In this document: piece after piece, positions 27,757 to 36,800 of the stretch | Layout of the letters: the number at the start of each line of letters is the position of its first letter | Numbering within the stretch: position 1 is the stretch's first letter | Notes under the pieces: generated by a model | Database searches by the model: none | What the model was told of the DNA's origin: nothing | The model's input: the letters and a program-made list of their open reading frames with translations, nothing else | Assembly (NCBI GenBank): GCA_039809495.1 | Contig: JBDHVC010000004.1 | Location: forward strand, 1-64,000 | From: JAFLCL01 sp039809495 | GTDB taxonomy: Bacteria > Myxococcota_A > Polyangia > Polyangiales > Sandaracinaceae | Length of the DNA stretch: 64,000 nucleotides | Direction: 5' to 3' | Translations under genes and position numbers: made by a program

Positions 27757-29232
27757 ATGATGCGGTCGAGTGGGGCTCTTGGGCGTGGGGGGTGGCACCG
27801 TCTCGGGTTGGTGGCGGCCGTGGGAGCGCTGCTCCTCATGCAGGGCTGCCTGATCATCACGGCCGATCCGAACAGCGCGTCGATCGCGGCCTCGTGGACG
27901 ATCGACGGCAGGCCCGCCAGCGCGGCGACGTGCGCGGAGATCGGCATGGATCGCGTGGAGCTGGTGCTCTACGACGCGAGCAGCACCGAGGTCTTGCGGC
28001 TGCGCAACAGCTGCTCCTCGGGGGTCATCGACTCGCGCGGGACCGACGTCTTCATCAGCGGCGGCGACTACGAGGTGGCGTTCGAGGGCTTCCTCTCGAG
28101 CGCGCGCGTCGCGACGAGCGAGCGCACGCCGATCCGTCTCGTCGCAGGGAACCACCACAACGTCAGCACGAATTTCGTGAGCGGGACGAGCTTCGACCCG
28201 CGCGGCACGGACGGCAGCGTCGAGGCCCACTGGACCATCGACGGCGGCGCGCCGAGCGTGAGCGACTGCGCGAGCCTCGGGATCGCGAGCATTCGCGTCG
28301 CGTTCCAGAACGGCGCGAGCTGGTACGAGCACCCCGCCCTCACGGCGAGCTGCGCGAGCGGTGTCATCGACACCGGCGCGACCGCCGTCGTCGCGGCGGG
28401 AACCTGGGGGATGCAGCTCCAGGCGCTCGACGCGTCCGGCGGGATCATCGCGCAGGGACCGCTCGCCACGCTGACGGTGACGCCGGGCTCGCGCGTCGTG
28501 CTCGACCCCGTCGACTTCTCGAGCGGTCGGTTCAACCCGATGGGCACCGACGCGACCGTGGAGGCGAGCTGGCAGCTCAACGGCCGCCCCGCGACGAGCG
28601 ACTCGTGCTTCGCGGTCGGGATCGACAAGGTGCAGATCGTCCTCTACGCGGAGACCGACACCGCGTACGAGCACGGCGTGGCCGTGGCCTCGGCGGACTG
28701 TGAGACGGGCCTCATCGACTCGCGGCCCGGCCGGGTCGTGCGCGCGGGCAGGTACCTCGTCGCGCTCGAGGCCATCGACTCGCTCGGCGCGCTCGTGAGC
28801 GACTACTCGGAGATGACGCCGATCACCGTGCCCGTGGGCGGCCGGGTCCAGCTGCCCCTCGTGGGCTTCACCTTCCCGGAGACGCTCACGCTGAGCCTGA
28901 GCTGGCAGAACGGGGTCGGCGGGCCGATGACGACCTGCAGCGAGGCGGGGGTCGCCACCTACTCGTACACGCTCCGCGACAACATGAGCGCGATCGTCGC
29001 CGACGCGACGAGCCGGCCGTGCGCCGATCTCATCTCGTTCGACTCGACGAGCACGGCGGGCTTCGGCCCAGGCAAGTACTACCTGTACATGGAGGGCTTC
29101 AACGCCGCCGCGCGCAAGCAGTGGTCGATCATGGTCGGCGACTGCAGCGGCGTCGAGGTCGGCTCCGCCGCCACGACGAGCGGGCCGAACAGCCTCGTGG
29201 CCGCGGACTGCCGCGCCACGTTCACGCCCTGA
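27757..29232 (+). CDS. Lipoprotein built from four internal repeats
   Basis: 491 aa from the ATG at 27757 (a second ATG follows directly); GGAGG is 5 nt upstream. Lipobox LLMQGC. The mature protein holds four copies of a module of about 110-120 residues. Each starts with a pattern like ASWTIDGRPASAATCAEIG, with an invariant Trp, Cys and Gly, then a strand such as VELVLYD. The next three start AHWTIDGGAPSVSDCA, ASWQLNGRPATSDSCF and LSWQNGVGGPMTTCS. Each module ends in a longer beta region with a second Cys that may form a disulfide. A surface protein of unknown function; the last module is most diverged. Confidence 0.82.
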   Translation: MMRSSGALGRGGWHRLGLVAAVGALLLMQGCLIITADPNSASIAASWTIDGRPASAATCAEIGMDRVELVLYDASSTEVLRLRNSCSSGVIDSRGTDVFISGGDYEVAFEGFLSSARVATSERTPIRLVAGNHHNVSTNFVSGTSFDPRGTDGSVEAHWTIDGGAPSVSDCASLGIASIRVAFQNGASWYEHPALTASCASGVIDTGATAVVAAGTWGMQLQALDASGGIIAQGPLATLTVTPGSRVVLDPVDFSSGRFNPMGTDATVEASWQLNGRPATSDSCFAVGIDKVQIVLYAETDTAYEHGVAVASADCETGLIDSRPGRVVRAGRYLVALEAIDSLGALVSDYSEMTPITVPVGGRVQLPLVGFTFPETLTLSLSWQNGVGGPMTTCSEAGVATYSYTLRDNMSAIVADATSRPCADLISFDSTSTAGFGPGKYYLYMEGFNAAARKQWSIMVGDCSGVEVGSAATTSGPNSLVAADCRATFTP

Positions 29233-29255
29233 CGCGCGCGTACATACCCGACCAA

Positions 29256-29283
29256 GACGGCTCGAGCTTCGGCTCGGGCCGTC
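29256..29283 (+). terminator. Hairpin terminator with TTCG tetraloop
   Basis: GACGGCTCGAGC, loop TTCG, GCTCGGGCCGTC: a 12-bp stem with one G-T wobble, 24 nt after the stop at 29232. The UUCG loop is very stable. No long T-run follows. Confidence 0.65.
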
Positions 29284-29356
29284 GTCGTTCGCACCGATCG
29301 AGCGCTCGCCCCGGCGCGCCTTGCGGCGAGACGCCGGACCCATCACCGTCTCCGCC

Positions 29357-30085
29357 ATGCCCTCGCCACGGCTCCCGCCGGGAACCCGCAACCTCCTCCT
29401 CGTTCTCGCGGGCGCGTTCGTCGGCTACGTCGTCCTCGAGCGCGCGCTCGCGGTCCCGGTCACGAGCTGGGTCGCGATCGCGCCGACGCTCTCGATCGGC
29501 TGGTCGTGGCAGTGGGCGACCCACTGGATCGCCAGCGACGGCGGCGGCGGCGCGTTTCGCAAGCTCATCGAGCTGGTGTTCGTCTACCTGATGGGCTCCT
29601 ACTACGAGCGCGTCGCGGGCGAGCGGCGGCTCTACGGCCTCTTCGTCGTGGGGATCCTCGGATCGGGGCTCTTCGCGATGGCGACGATCTGGCTGACCCC
29701 GCGCGCGCCTTGGGGCGACGCTGGCACGACGAGCGCGCTGCTCTCGGCGCTCGCCGTGCGCGCAGGGGGGCGGCCCCTCGAGGTCCCCGTCCTCGGGCCG
29801 ACGAACGCCTGGGCGTTCGTCGCGGTGTTCGGCGTCGTCGCGCTCGTCGACAGCGTCTACGACCAGTACGTGCCCGTGTTCGCGTCGTACGTCGGCGCGA
29901 GCCTCGGAGGCTACCTCTTCGAGCGCTGGTCTGGCGGCGCCCCGAGCGCCGGACCCACGCAGAGGCGGCCGCGTCGAGCGCGCGGCCTGCGCGTGATCGA
30001 GGGCGGCGGGGGCGACGAGCCGCCCCGCTACCTCAACCGGGACCTCGCGCCGAGCGGCGCTGCCACGCGACCGACCACGGTGTAG
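29357..30085 (+). CDS. Rhomboid-fold membrane protein lacking catalytic residues
   Basis: 242 aa with about six membrane helices, compatible with the rhomboid topology. Where active rhomboid proteases have GxSG, this protein has GDAG (120-123, Ala122). Where the last core helix has AHxxG, this one reads ASYVG with Ser177. Both catalytic residues are therefore missing. The tail after about 195 is basic and cytoplasmic (QRRPRRARGLR). It may bind membrane proteins rather than cut them, as derlins and iRhoms do. The alternative is an unrelated small membrane protein. It lies upstream of an ABC permease gene. Confidence 0.6.
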   Translation: MPSPRLPPGTRNLLLVLAGAFVGYVVLERALAVPVTSWVAIAPTLSIGWSWQWATHWIASDGGGGAFRKLIELVFVYLMGSYYERVAGERRLYGLFVVGILGSGLFAMATIWLTPRAPWGDAGTTSALLSALAVRAGGRPLEVPVLGPTNAWAFVAVFGVVALVDSVYDQYVPVFASYVGASLGGYLFERWSGGAPSAGPTQRRPRRARGLRVIEGGGGDEPPRYLNRDLAPSGAATRPTTV

Positions 30086-30088
30086 GCT
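30060..30088 (+). promoter_or_regulatory. Candidate promoter of the ABC-permease gene
   Basis: CTGCCA (30060-30065), 17 bp, TAGGCT (30083-30088), then ATG 9 nt later. The layout matches the promoter at 7831. It overlaps the end of the upstream gene. Confidence 0.4.
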
Positions 30089-30097
30089 CTCGCTCGC

Positions 30098-31027
30098 ATG
30101 AGCCGCATCTGGGCCATCGCGCTCAACACCTTTCGCGAAGCGATCCGCGACCGCGTGCTCTACGGGGTGGTGGGCTTCGGCGCGCTCGTCCAGCTCTTCG
30201 CGCTGGTGCTCGCCGAGCTCTCGCTCGACCAGCGCGCGCGCGTCGTGCGCGACGTCGGCCTGGCGAGCGTCTCGCTGTTCGCGGTCATCGTCGCGGTCTT
30301 CCTCGGGAGCTCGCTGCTCTACAAGGAGATCGAGCGAAAGACGCTCTACGTGATCCTCCCGAAGGCCATCCGCCGCGACGAGTTCTTGCTCGGCAAGTAC
30401 GCGGGGATCGCCCTCACGGCGTTCGTGTTCGTCGCCGCGACCGGGGGCCTGCAGTTCCTCCTCCAAGCGCTGATCGCCGGCCTCTCGCCCTGGCTCGCGA
30501 TCGGGCTCGCGGCGGTCATCTTCGCCCTCTTCGCCGCCGTCGTGTGGAGGGCCCACGATCCGACCCTCTACTCCCCCGCGATCGCCCTCGTCGGGGTCGT
30601 GGCGAGCGCGGCGCTCGCGTCGAGCGTCGGCGTCTCGCCCCTCCCGATCGTCGGGGCGCTCGTCCTCGTGCTCGGCGAGGTGATCCTGGTCGCGGCCGTC
30701 GCGATGCTCTTCTCGTCGTTCTCCACGCCGTTCATGACGGGCGTGTTCACGGTGGGGATCTGGCTCCTCGGGCGCTCCGCCGGTGAGATGGCGACGATGC
30801 GCTCGCGCGTGCTCCCCGAGCTGATCCGAGCCTTCTTGCATGGGCTCGCGTGGGTCGTGCCCAACTTCAACCTCTTCGTCCCGAGCCATCGCCTGCTCGA
30901 GGGCCTCGTGCCCGAGCAGGCCCCCGTCGCGGGCTACGTCGCGTCCGCGATGGGCTACGCCGTGCTCTACGCGGGCGTGCTCCTCTTCGTGGCGGCGCTC
31001 GTCTTTCGGCGCCGCGACCTCGCGTGA
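30098..31027 (+). CDS. ABC-2 type transporter permease
   Basis: 309 aa with about six membrane helices. It opens MSRIWAIALNTFREAIRDRVLY, the typical start of ABC-2 permeases of the NosY/copper-processing type, followed by LLYKEIERKTLYVILPKAIRRDEFLLGK, the conserved cytoplasmic loop. No ATPase gene lies next to it, so the partner is elsewhere or is shared. The following TPR-type gene starts 7 nt after its stop and could be co-transcribed. The substrate is unknown. Confidence 0.82.
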   Translation: MSRIWAIALNTFREAIRDRVLYGVVGFGALVQLFALVLAELSLDQRARVVRDVGLASVSLFAVIVAVFLGSSLLYKEIERKTLYVILPKAIRRDEFLLGKYAGIALTAFVFVAATGGLQFLLQALIAGLSPWLAIGLAAVIFALFAAVVWRAHDPTLYSPAIALVGVVASAALASSVGVSPLPIVGALVLVLGEVILVAAVAMLFSSFSTPFMTGVFTVGIWLLGRSAGEMATMRSRVLPELIRAFLHGLAWVVPNFNLFVPSHRLLEGLVPEQAPVAGYVASAMGYAVLYAGVLLFVAALVFRRRDLA

Positions 31028-31034
31028 CAGAACG

Positions 31035-31703
31035 ATGATCACCCCCGAGCGAGCGCGGTCCCTCGAGCGATGGCTCCGACAGCTCGCGCTGCTCGTCGCG
31101 CTCGTCGGCGCCGGCCTCGTCCTGCGCGCCTTCACCTCGGCGGGCGAGGAGCTCGCGCGCGGGAACGACGCGCGCGGCAGCGGCGATCTCGAGGCGGCGA
31201 TCGATCACTATCGTCGCGTGGCGGCGTGGGGCTTCCCCGGCAACCACCGCGCCGACGAGGCGCTCGAGGCGCTCGCCACGATCGGGCGAGAGGCCGAGGC
31301 GCGAGGCGACACGACGATCGCGCTCTCCGCGCTCCGATCGATCCACGGCGCCATCGCCTCGTCGCCCTACCCCTCGGCGGCCCGCGCGTCGATGCGCGAG
31401 GCCGCGGACGACGACCTCGCGCGGATCGCGAGCGAGGGAGCGCCCCCCGCGATCGACTCGAGCCGCTCGCCGGGCGAGCGTCGGGCGGCGTACCGCGCGC
31501 TCCTCGACGCCGAGCGGCGACCGTCTCCGGGCTGGGCCCTCGTCGCGCTGCTCGGCTTCGGCCTCTGGGTCTTCGGTGGCGTGCGCCTCTTCGGGGGAGG
31601 CTTCGACGAGCGCGGCGAGCCCGTCGGCCCCGTCATCCGAAGGATGGGGACGCTCATCATCTTGGGCCTCGGGCTCTTCGCGCTCGGGCTCGTGCTCGCC
31701 TGA
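31035..31703 (+). CDS. Membrane protein with a TPR-like region
   Basis: 222 aa. An N-terminal membrane helix (QLALLVALVGAGLVLRAF) is followed by a helical region: ARGNDARGSGDLEAAIDHYRR and HRADEALEALATIGREAE look like one or two TPR units. Two more membrane helices sit at the C-terminus (WALVALLGFGLWVFGGVRLF, TLIILGLGLFALGLVLA). The ATG at 31035 is 7 nt after the permease stop. Possibly an accessory subunit of that ABC system. Confidence 0.72.
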   Translation: MITPERARSLERWLRQLALLVALVGAGLVLRAFTSAGEELARGNDARGSGDLEAAIDHYRRVAAWGFPGNHRADEALEALATIGREAEARGDTTIALSALRSIHGAIASSPYPSAARASMREAADDDLARIASEGAPPAIDSSRSPGERRAAYRALLDAERRPSPGWALVALLGFGLWVFGGVRLFGGGFDERGEPVGPVIRRMGTLIILGLGLFALGLVLA

Positions 31704-31705
31704 CG

Positions 31706-31745
31706 GCGCGCGTCGCTCGAGGTGATCCGTCGATTAGAGGCCTCT
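31706..31745 (+). repeat. Dispersed 3'-end repeat, copy 3, with palindrome
   Basis: GCGCGCGTCGCTCGAGG then TGATCCG begins 3 nt after the stop at 31703 (two mismatches from copy 1). The 10-bp palindrome AGAGGCCTCT (31736-31745) follows. Confidence 0.5.
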
Positions 31746-31854
31746 GGCGCGCACGAGGCGAAACCCCGCGAGCCTTGCGCCGATGAGGGGCGCGTGGATA
31801 CTCCGCGCGCCTCGTGGATCCGCGGATCGGGCCGAGGCTGGGAGAGGCGTGCCG

Positions 31855-33687
31855 ATGAGCGGCGAGTGGCTGGAGCGAGGATTTCGTGATCGGCGGGCGC
31901 GAGGCGCGGCCGCGGCGCTCGTGCTCGTCCTCGCGCTCTTCGGGGCGAAGCGCGCGCGCGCGGACGTCTTGCTCTTACCGATCGAGCACGGCGGTCGGCT
32001 CACGGACGCGAGCTCCGTCGCCGACATCGCCGGCTCGACGGGTACCGTGCTCCACTCGCACGCCGCGGCCCGCGCGGCGCTGATCGAGGGCTATGGAGAG
32101 GATCCGCCGGAGGTCTCGACGTCGGACCTGAGCCGGTGGGCGTCCTCGAGCCACCAGGCCGTCCGGTCCCTCGCGCGAGCGGACTACGACAGCGCGCGCT
32201 CGGCGCTGGCCCAGGTCGAGGCGCTCACCGATCGGGCGCTCGCCGAGCTCAACCGCGAGGCGGAGCGCTCGCGACAGGTGCTCGACACGTGCCTCTACCT
32301 CGTGCGCTCCCTCGAGGAGACCGGGCAGCATGGGCGCGCGGTCGAGCAGGGGTACGCGTGCCGGCGGCTCGTCCCGAGGGGTGAGCCGACCGAGAACCAG
32401 CACCCACCCGAGGTGATGTCGATCCTCGAAGAGGTCGATCGCTCGCTGGCGCGGATGTCGGGGGTCCGTCTGCGCGTCGCGAGCGAGCCGAGCGGCTGCG
32501 CCGTACGGCTCAACGGCCTCGATTTCGGCGTGACGCCGCTCTCGACGGACGATCTGCGGCCTGGCGAGTACCGCATCCAGGTCGAGTGCGGGCAGGCTCG
32601 CGGGCGGGTCCACCGGCTCGAGCTGAGCGGGGCGGGCGCCGAGCTTCGGGTCGACGCGGGCACGGAGGCCTTGCTCGGCACGAGCCCGCTCCGCGTTCGG
32701 ATCGACACCGAGGGCGCGCGCACCCTCGACCCCTCGATCGCGGCTCGGATCGCGCGCCTCGGGCGGATCGCGGGCGTGGAGGAGGTCTGGCTCGTCGATG
32801 ACGCGAGCACCGGCCGGCGCCGCGTCTTCTCCCTCCATCGCATCGACGTCGCGAGCGAGCGCGAGATCGCCGTGGTTCACACGAGCGAGCGGGCGCTCCC
32901 CCTCGCGCTCGCGTCGCTCCGGCAAGGTCGCTCGCACGACTGGACGACGGACCAGGAGATCGCGACGAGCGAGAGCGGATCGGACGCGAGCGACGCGGCG
33001 CGACCGATCGCGAGCGGTGAGCCGTCGTGGTTCGGCGTGCGGCCGATCGCGCCCACACCCGAGCCGACGCCCGCGCCGCCGGACCCGACGAGCCCCGAGC
33101 CCGAGCCCGCGCCCGCGCCGGCGGCGCGCACGCCGCCCGATCACACGCTCGCGCACTGGGCCGGGGGCGTGAGCTTCGCGCTCGGGCTGGGCGCCTACGC
33201 GACGAGCTGGAGCTTCCTCGGCTACCGCGCGGCGCACCTCGGGCGCTTCCTCGCGATCGCGGAGCCCACCGATCCGGATTATCTCCGAAGACAGGCCGCC
33301 TGGCTCGACGCCGAGCCACCGACGCTCGCGCCGGCCTTCGTCGGCGCGGCGCTCTGGACGCTCGCCATCCCCCTCGTCTTCGGGCCGGACGACGGGATCC
33401 CCGCGTGGTCCTGGCTGCTCGGGGGGGTCGGGCTCGCGGGCGCCGGGGCGGGCGTGGCCGTCGCCCTGACCGCCGCGCGGTGCCCGACGTCCGTCGAGAC
33501 GGACGACGCGTGCGTCGAGGCGGACGCGATGTGGGACGCGGGCTGGCTCATCGCCGCGCAGACGGCGCCGCTCCTCGCGTTCCCGATCACGCACCTCGTG
33601 CGGAGCGCGATCGGATCGCCCCACGTCGAGGCGCACGTCGAGCTCGATCACGCCCACCTCGCCCTCGGCCTGCGCGGGGCCTTCTGA
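31855..33687 (+). CDS. Exported PEGA-domain protein with C-terminal membrane helices
   Basis: 610 aa. Signal sequence ALVLVLALFGAKRARA, then a helical N-terminal domain (RAALIEGYGEDPPEVSTSDL; SLARADYDSARSALAQVEAL) with TPR-like features. A PEGA domain follows around residues 205-280 (RVASEPSGCAVRLNGLDFGV, PGEYRIQVEC). Next comes an alpha/beta region (LGRIAGVEEVWLVDD), a Pro/Glu linker and about four membrane helices. The ATG at 31855 has GGGAGAGG upstream; an earlier ATG at 31783 is in frame. The stop is 7 bp from the converging stop at 33695. Confidence 0.75.
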   Translation: MSGEWLERGFRDRRARGAAAALVLVLALFGAKRARADVLLLPIEHGGRLTDASSVADIAGSTGTVLHSHAAARAALIEGYGEDPPEVSTSDLSRWASSSHQAVRSLARADYDSARSALAQVEALTDRALAELNREAERSRQVLDTCLYLVRSLEETGQHGRAVEQGYACRRLVPRGEPTENQHPPEVMSILEEVDRSLARMSGVRLRVASEPSGCAVRLNGLDFGVTPLSTDDLRPGEYRIQVECGQARGRVHRLELSGAGAELRVDAGTEALLGTSPLRVRIDTEGARTLDPSIAARIARLGRIAGVEEVWLVDDASTGRRRVFSLHRIDVASEREIAVVHTSERALPLALASLRQGRSHDWTTDQEIATSESGSDASDAARPIASGEPSWFGVRPIAPTPEPTPAPPDPTSPEPEPAPAPAARTPPDHTLAHWAGGVSFALGLGAYATSWSFLGYRAAHLGRFLAIAEPTDPDYLRRQAAWLDAEPPTLAPAFVGAALWTLAIPLVFGPDDGIPAWSWLLGGVGLAGAGAGVAVALTAARCPTSVETDDACVEADAMWDAGWLIAAQTAPLLAFPITHLVRSAIGSPHVEAHVELDHAHLALGLRGAF

Positions 33688-33694
33688 TCGCGGG

Positions 33695-34864
33695 CTACGT
33701 CGCGTCCTTCGGCGGCGCGGCCGGGGCGTCGAGGTAGGCACGCACCGCCTCCCACGAGGCGCCGAGCGCACGCCGCGAGCGCGCACCCACCGTGGCGAGA
33801 GCCTCGCTCGAGGCCCCGAGCGAGCGCGCGCGCTCGAGGCTACTGAGCGCGGCCGCGTAGCGCTCCCGCTCCTCGAACGCGCGCGCGAGCGCGAGCCGCG
33901 CCGCGACCTCGAGCGCGCGGCGCTCGGCATCGCCGTCGTCGAGGATGGCGCGCGCGAGCGCGAGGGCGCGGCGCAGAAAGCCGATCGCCTCGCCGCCACG
34001 CCCCTCGTCGAGGAGCGTCTCTCCGAGGCGGAAGAAGAGCTCGGGAGCGCGCGGGCCGTCGCTCGCCCACTGGATCCCGAGGCGCTGGATCTCCTCGGCG
34101 AGCTCGCGCTGCCCGAGCCGCGCGTGGGCCGTCCCGAGCAACCCGAGCGCGTGGGCGATCGCGGAGCGCGCCTCCGCGCTCATCGCCTGCCCCTCCGCGC
34201 TCCGCAGAAAGACGGAGAGCGGACCCGGCCAGCGCCCGAGCAGCTCGACGATCCGCTCGAGGTCGCCCTCGCGCGACGCGCGCTCCGCCTCTGGGACGAT
34301 CGAGAGATCGATCGCGAAGGAGCCCTTGCGCTGATCGACCTCGAGCTGGATGCGCGCGCTCACGATCGCTCGGAGCTCGGCGACCTCGACGAGCGCCACC
34401 GCGCCGTCGACGCGACAGGCGAGCCGCAGCGCGCCCGCGGCGTCCCGCTCGAGCGAGAGCAGCTCGATCCCGAGGACCGGCGCGAGGAGCAGGTTCCGCG
34501 CGCCGATGACGAGGCGAAGGCGCTCGGGGCTCGGCGCCTCGTCGAGCTCGAGCGGATCGGACGAGCCGTCCTGCTCCACGATGAGCGCGTGCGCGAGGCG
34601 TCGCCGATAGTCGGAGAGGGTGAGCCGCTGCGCCGCGCCGTCCTCACCGATCGAGAACTCGACCATCGACCGGTCCGGATCGCGCCCATCGACCTCGAGC
34701 GCGGTGATGCGCACGCCCGCGACCGCGGTGAACGCGACGAACCGCGCGCCCACGATCTCGCAGAGCTGCGAGAAGGCCTCGGATCCTCCGCCGAGCTGGT
34801 CGAACCAGCCGTCCGTGCGGACCTCGGCGAGCGAGAACGAGCGAGCGCCACCCTGTCCCATCAT
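33695..34864 (-). CDS. Cytoplasmic TPR-repeat protein
   Basis: 389 aa, no signal peptide. The first half is beta-rich (RITALEVDGRDPDRSMVEF, ARFVAFTAVAG). The second half has TPR-like helices (LGLLGTAHARLGQRELAEE, ELFFRLGETLLDEGRGGEAI, ARAFEERERYAAALSSLERA). Protein-protein interaction is the likely role. Two adjacent ATG codons occur (34864 and 34861). It lies downstream of the epimerase gene on the same strand, separated by about 110 bp. No known family. Confidence 0.7.
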   Translation of the reverse strand: MMGQGGARSFSLAEVRTDGWFDQLGGGSEAFSQLCEIVGARFVAFTAVAGVRITALEVDGRDPDRSMVEFSIGEDGAAQRLTLSDYRRRLAHALIVEQDGSSDPLELDEAPSPERLRLVIGARNLLLAPVLGIELLSLERDAAGALRLACRVDGAVALVEVAELRAIVSARIQLEVDQRKGSFAIDLSIVPEAERASREGDLERIVELLGRWPGPLSVFLRSAEGQAMSAEARSAIAHALGLLGTAHARLGQRELAEEIQRLGIQWASDGPRAPELFFRLGETLLDEGRGGEAIGFLRRALALARAILDDGDAERRALEVAARLALARAFEERERYAAALSSLERARSLGASSEALATVGARSRRALGASWEAVRAYLDAPAAPPKDAT

Positions 34865-34973
34865 GAGAACGCTCCGATCCTCGACGCTCGCCGCGCGCGC
34901 GTCAACGGGCCCTCCCGATCCTCGAGCGCCACGCGGCGCGATGACCTTTGCCCGGGCCGAGCCGGAACTCGGC

Positions 34974-35978
34974 TCAGCGCGTCGCGGCGAGACGCTGCCG
35001 ATACCACGCGAGCGTCCGCTCGAGGCCCTCCTCGAGCTCGACCCGCGCCCGGAACCCGAGCAGGCGCTCGGCCTTCTTCACGTCCGGCACGCGGAGCTCG
35101 ACGTCGGGGAAGTCCCACTTCACGAATTCGAGCGGAGCCCGCGAGCCGGAGAGGCGGACGACGAGCTGCGCGAGCTGATAGATGGTGACGGTGCTCCGCG
35201 GGTTGCCGAGGTTGAACGACTGACCGATCGCGCCGTCGCGCGTCAGCGCTCGCAGGATCCCGTCGACGATGTCGTCGATGTAGCACCAGCTGCGGATCTG
35301 ATCGCCCTCGTTGTGGATGTGGATGGGCTCGTCGCGGAGCGCGCGCTCGACGAACGCGTGGATCGCCCCCTCGCCGACCTGTCCGGGCCCGTAGATGTTG
35401 AACGGACGGATCGAGCAGGTCGGCAGGCCGTACTGCTTCCAGTAGTTGTGCGCGAGGTGCTCCGTCGCGAGCTTGGAGACGGCGTAGGTCCAGCGCGCCT
35501 CGCCGACGGCGCCGAGGCTCGTCACGTCGGCCTCGCGGACGCGGAACGCGTAGCTCCCGAACACCTCGCTCGTCGAGAAGTCGACGAAGCGCTCGATCGC
35601 GCCGACCTCGCGAGCGGCCCGGAGCGCGTTCATCGTGCCCTCGAGGCTGACCTCCATCGTGAGCACGGGATGCTCGAGCACCGTGTCGACGCCGGCGATC
35701 GAGGCCATGTGGACGACGTGATCGGCGCCCCGCATCGCGTCGCGCAGCGCGCCGAAGTCGCGCACGTCGCCGACGATCACCTCGACGTTGGGGTGGCGCT
35801 CGAGCCCCTCCGCGGCGAGCGCGTTCCGGCGCAGGTTGTCGAAGATGCGGATCCGGTTGTGCTCCGCCAGCGCCTTGGTGAGCGCGGTCCCGATGAAGCC
35901 GGCCCCACCGGTCACGAGCAACGTCTTGCCGCGCAGCGTCGGTGCCGAGGAGAGATCGATGTTCGACGAGCCGCTCAT
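34974..35978 (-). CDS. NAD-dependent nucleotide-sugar epimerase/dehydratase
   Basis: 334 aa extended short-chain dehydrogenase. NAD-binding TGGAGFIG near residue 24, catalytic YAVSK (Tyr and Lys), with the Ser in FVDFSTSEVFGSY. Substrate loop RPFNIYGPGQ. It resembles UDP-glucose 4-epimerase, UDP-glucuronate decarboxylase and similar enzymes; the exact sugar cannot be told. The ATG at 35978 leads directly into the NAD fold; the longer open frame upstream is a shadow. Possibly involved in surface polysaccharide synthesis. Confidence 0.88.
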   Translation of the reverse strand: MSGSSNIDLSSAPTLRGKTLLVTGGAGFIGTALTKALAEHNRIRIFDNLRRNALAAEGLERHPNVEVIVGDVRDFGALRDAMRGADHVVHMASIAGVDTVLEHPVLTMEVSLEGTMNALRAAREVGAIERFVDFSTSEVFGSYAFRVREADVTSLGAVGEARWTYAVSKLATEHLAHNYWKQYGLPTCSIRPFNIYGPGQVGEGAIHAFVERALRDEPIHIHNEGDQIRSWCYIDDIVDGILRALTRDGAIGQSFNLGNPRSTVTIYQLAQLVVRLSGSRAPLEFVKWDFPDVELRVPDVKKAERLLGFRARVELEEGLERTLAWYRQRLAATR

Positions 35979-36128
35979 GGGCCGACGGCTACCACGCGCT
36001 CCGAGCGCCCGCGAGCCGCAGATCGCGATCTTTCCGGTTGATGGTCGAGGCGCGAGGCGTGACCCTTCCTCTCTCGGCCGGACTCGGTGCAAGATGACGG
36101 CTCGAGCCACAGCGAGCCAGGAGCGGGC

Positions 36129-36794
36129 ATGGGCATCTTCGATCGATTCAATCGGGTGGTGAAATCCAACCTGAACTCCCTCGTCGACGGCGCCGAGGAT
36201 CCGGGCAAGATGATCGACCAGACGCTCACCGAGATGGACGCCGAGGTGAAGCGCGCGAAGGCGGACCTCGTGACCCAGCTCGGGACGGCCAAGCGCCTCG
36301 AGAAGAAGGTCGAGGAGGCCAGCGCGGAGGTCACGAGCTGGGAGAACAAGGCCGTCCTGGCGCTCCGAGCGGGCGACGAGGAGCTCGCTCGTGACGCCCT
36401 GCGGATGAAGCAGAAGGCCAAGGCCAACGCGGAGGGGCTCCAGCGTCAGGCGGAGGGGGCCGCTGCGGCGTCCGCGAAGCTCCAAGACGCGATCGCGGAC
36501 GCCGAGCGGCGCGTCGAGGATCTCAAGGCGCGCAAGGCGAGCCTCGTCGCCCAGGTCCGCACCGCGCGGACCGCGGCGCGCGAGACCGGCCTCACGAGCG
36601 GCGGCGGCCTGAGCGGGATCGACCACCTCACCTCGCGCATCGACCAGATGGAGGCGGAGGTCGAGGCCTCGTCGGTGCTCGAGGACGCCGAGCGCGCGGC
36701 GGTGGACGCGAAGTTCCGGGCGCTCGAGAAGAGGACGGGCGGAGCCGTGGTCGAGGACGAGCTCGCCGCGCTCAAGCGCAAGCTCGAGGGCTGA
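36129..36794 (+). CDS. pspA: PspA/IM30 (ESCRT-III-like) membrane-stress protein
   Basis: 221 aa, almost wholly coiled coil (about 20-200). It opens GIFDRFNRVVKSNLNSLVDG with the amphipathic helix, then AEDPGKMIDQTLTEMD, the PspA signature. The family binds and stabilises the inner membrane under stress. AGGAG is 5 nt before the ATG at 36129. No pspF, pspB or pspC is adjacent, and no sigma-54 promoter could be made out, so regulation seems different from enterobacteria. The following large gene starts 7 nt after the stop and may be co-expressed. Confidence 0.92.
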   Translation: MGIFDRFNRVVKSNLNSLVDGAEDPGKMIDQTLTEMDAEVKRAKADLVTQLGTAKRLEKKVEEASAEVTSWENKAVLALRAGDEELARDALRMKQKAKANAEGLQRQAEGAAAASAKLQDAIADAERRVEDLKARKASLVAQVRTARTAARETGLTSGGGLSGIDHLTSRIDQMEAEVEASSVLEDAERAAVDAKFRALEKRTGGAVVEDELAALKRKLEG

Positions 36795-36800
36795 TCGACG

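Noticed and set aside
27671..27760. 29-codon ORF ending in ATGA overlap with the four-repeat lipoprotein gene
   Set aside because: It could be a leader peptide, but the sequence is Arg-rich and no ribosome site or attenuator hairpin is visible. Too weak to annotate.
35979..36128. Possible sigma-54 promoter before pspA
   Set aside because: A GG...TGCAA stretch looks similar, but the GG-to-GC spacing is not the 10 bp the consensus needs.
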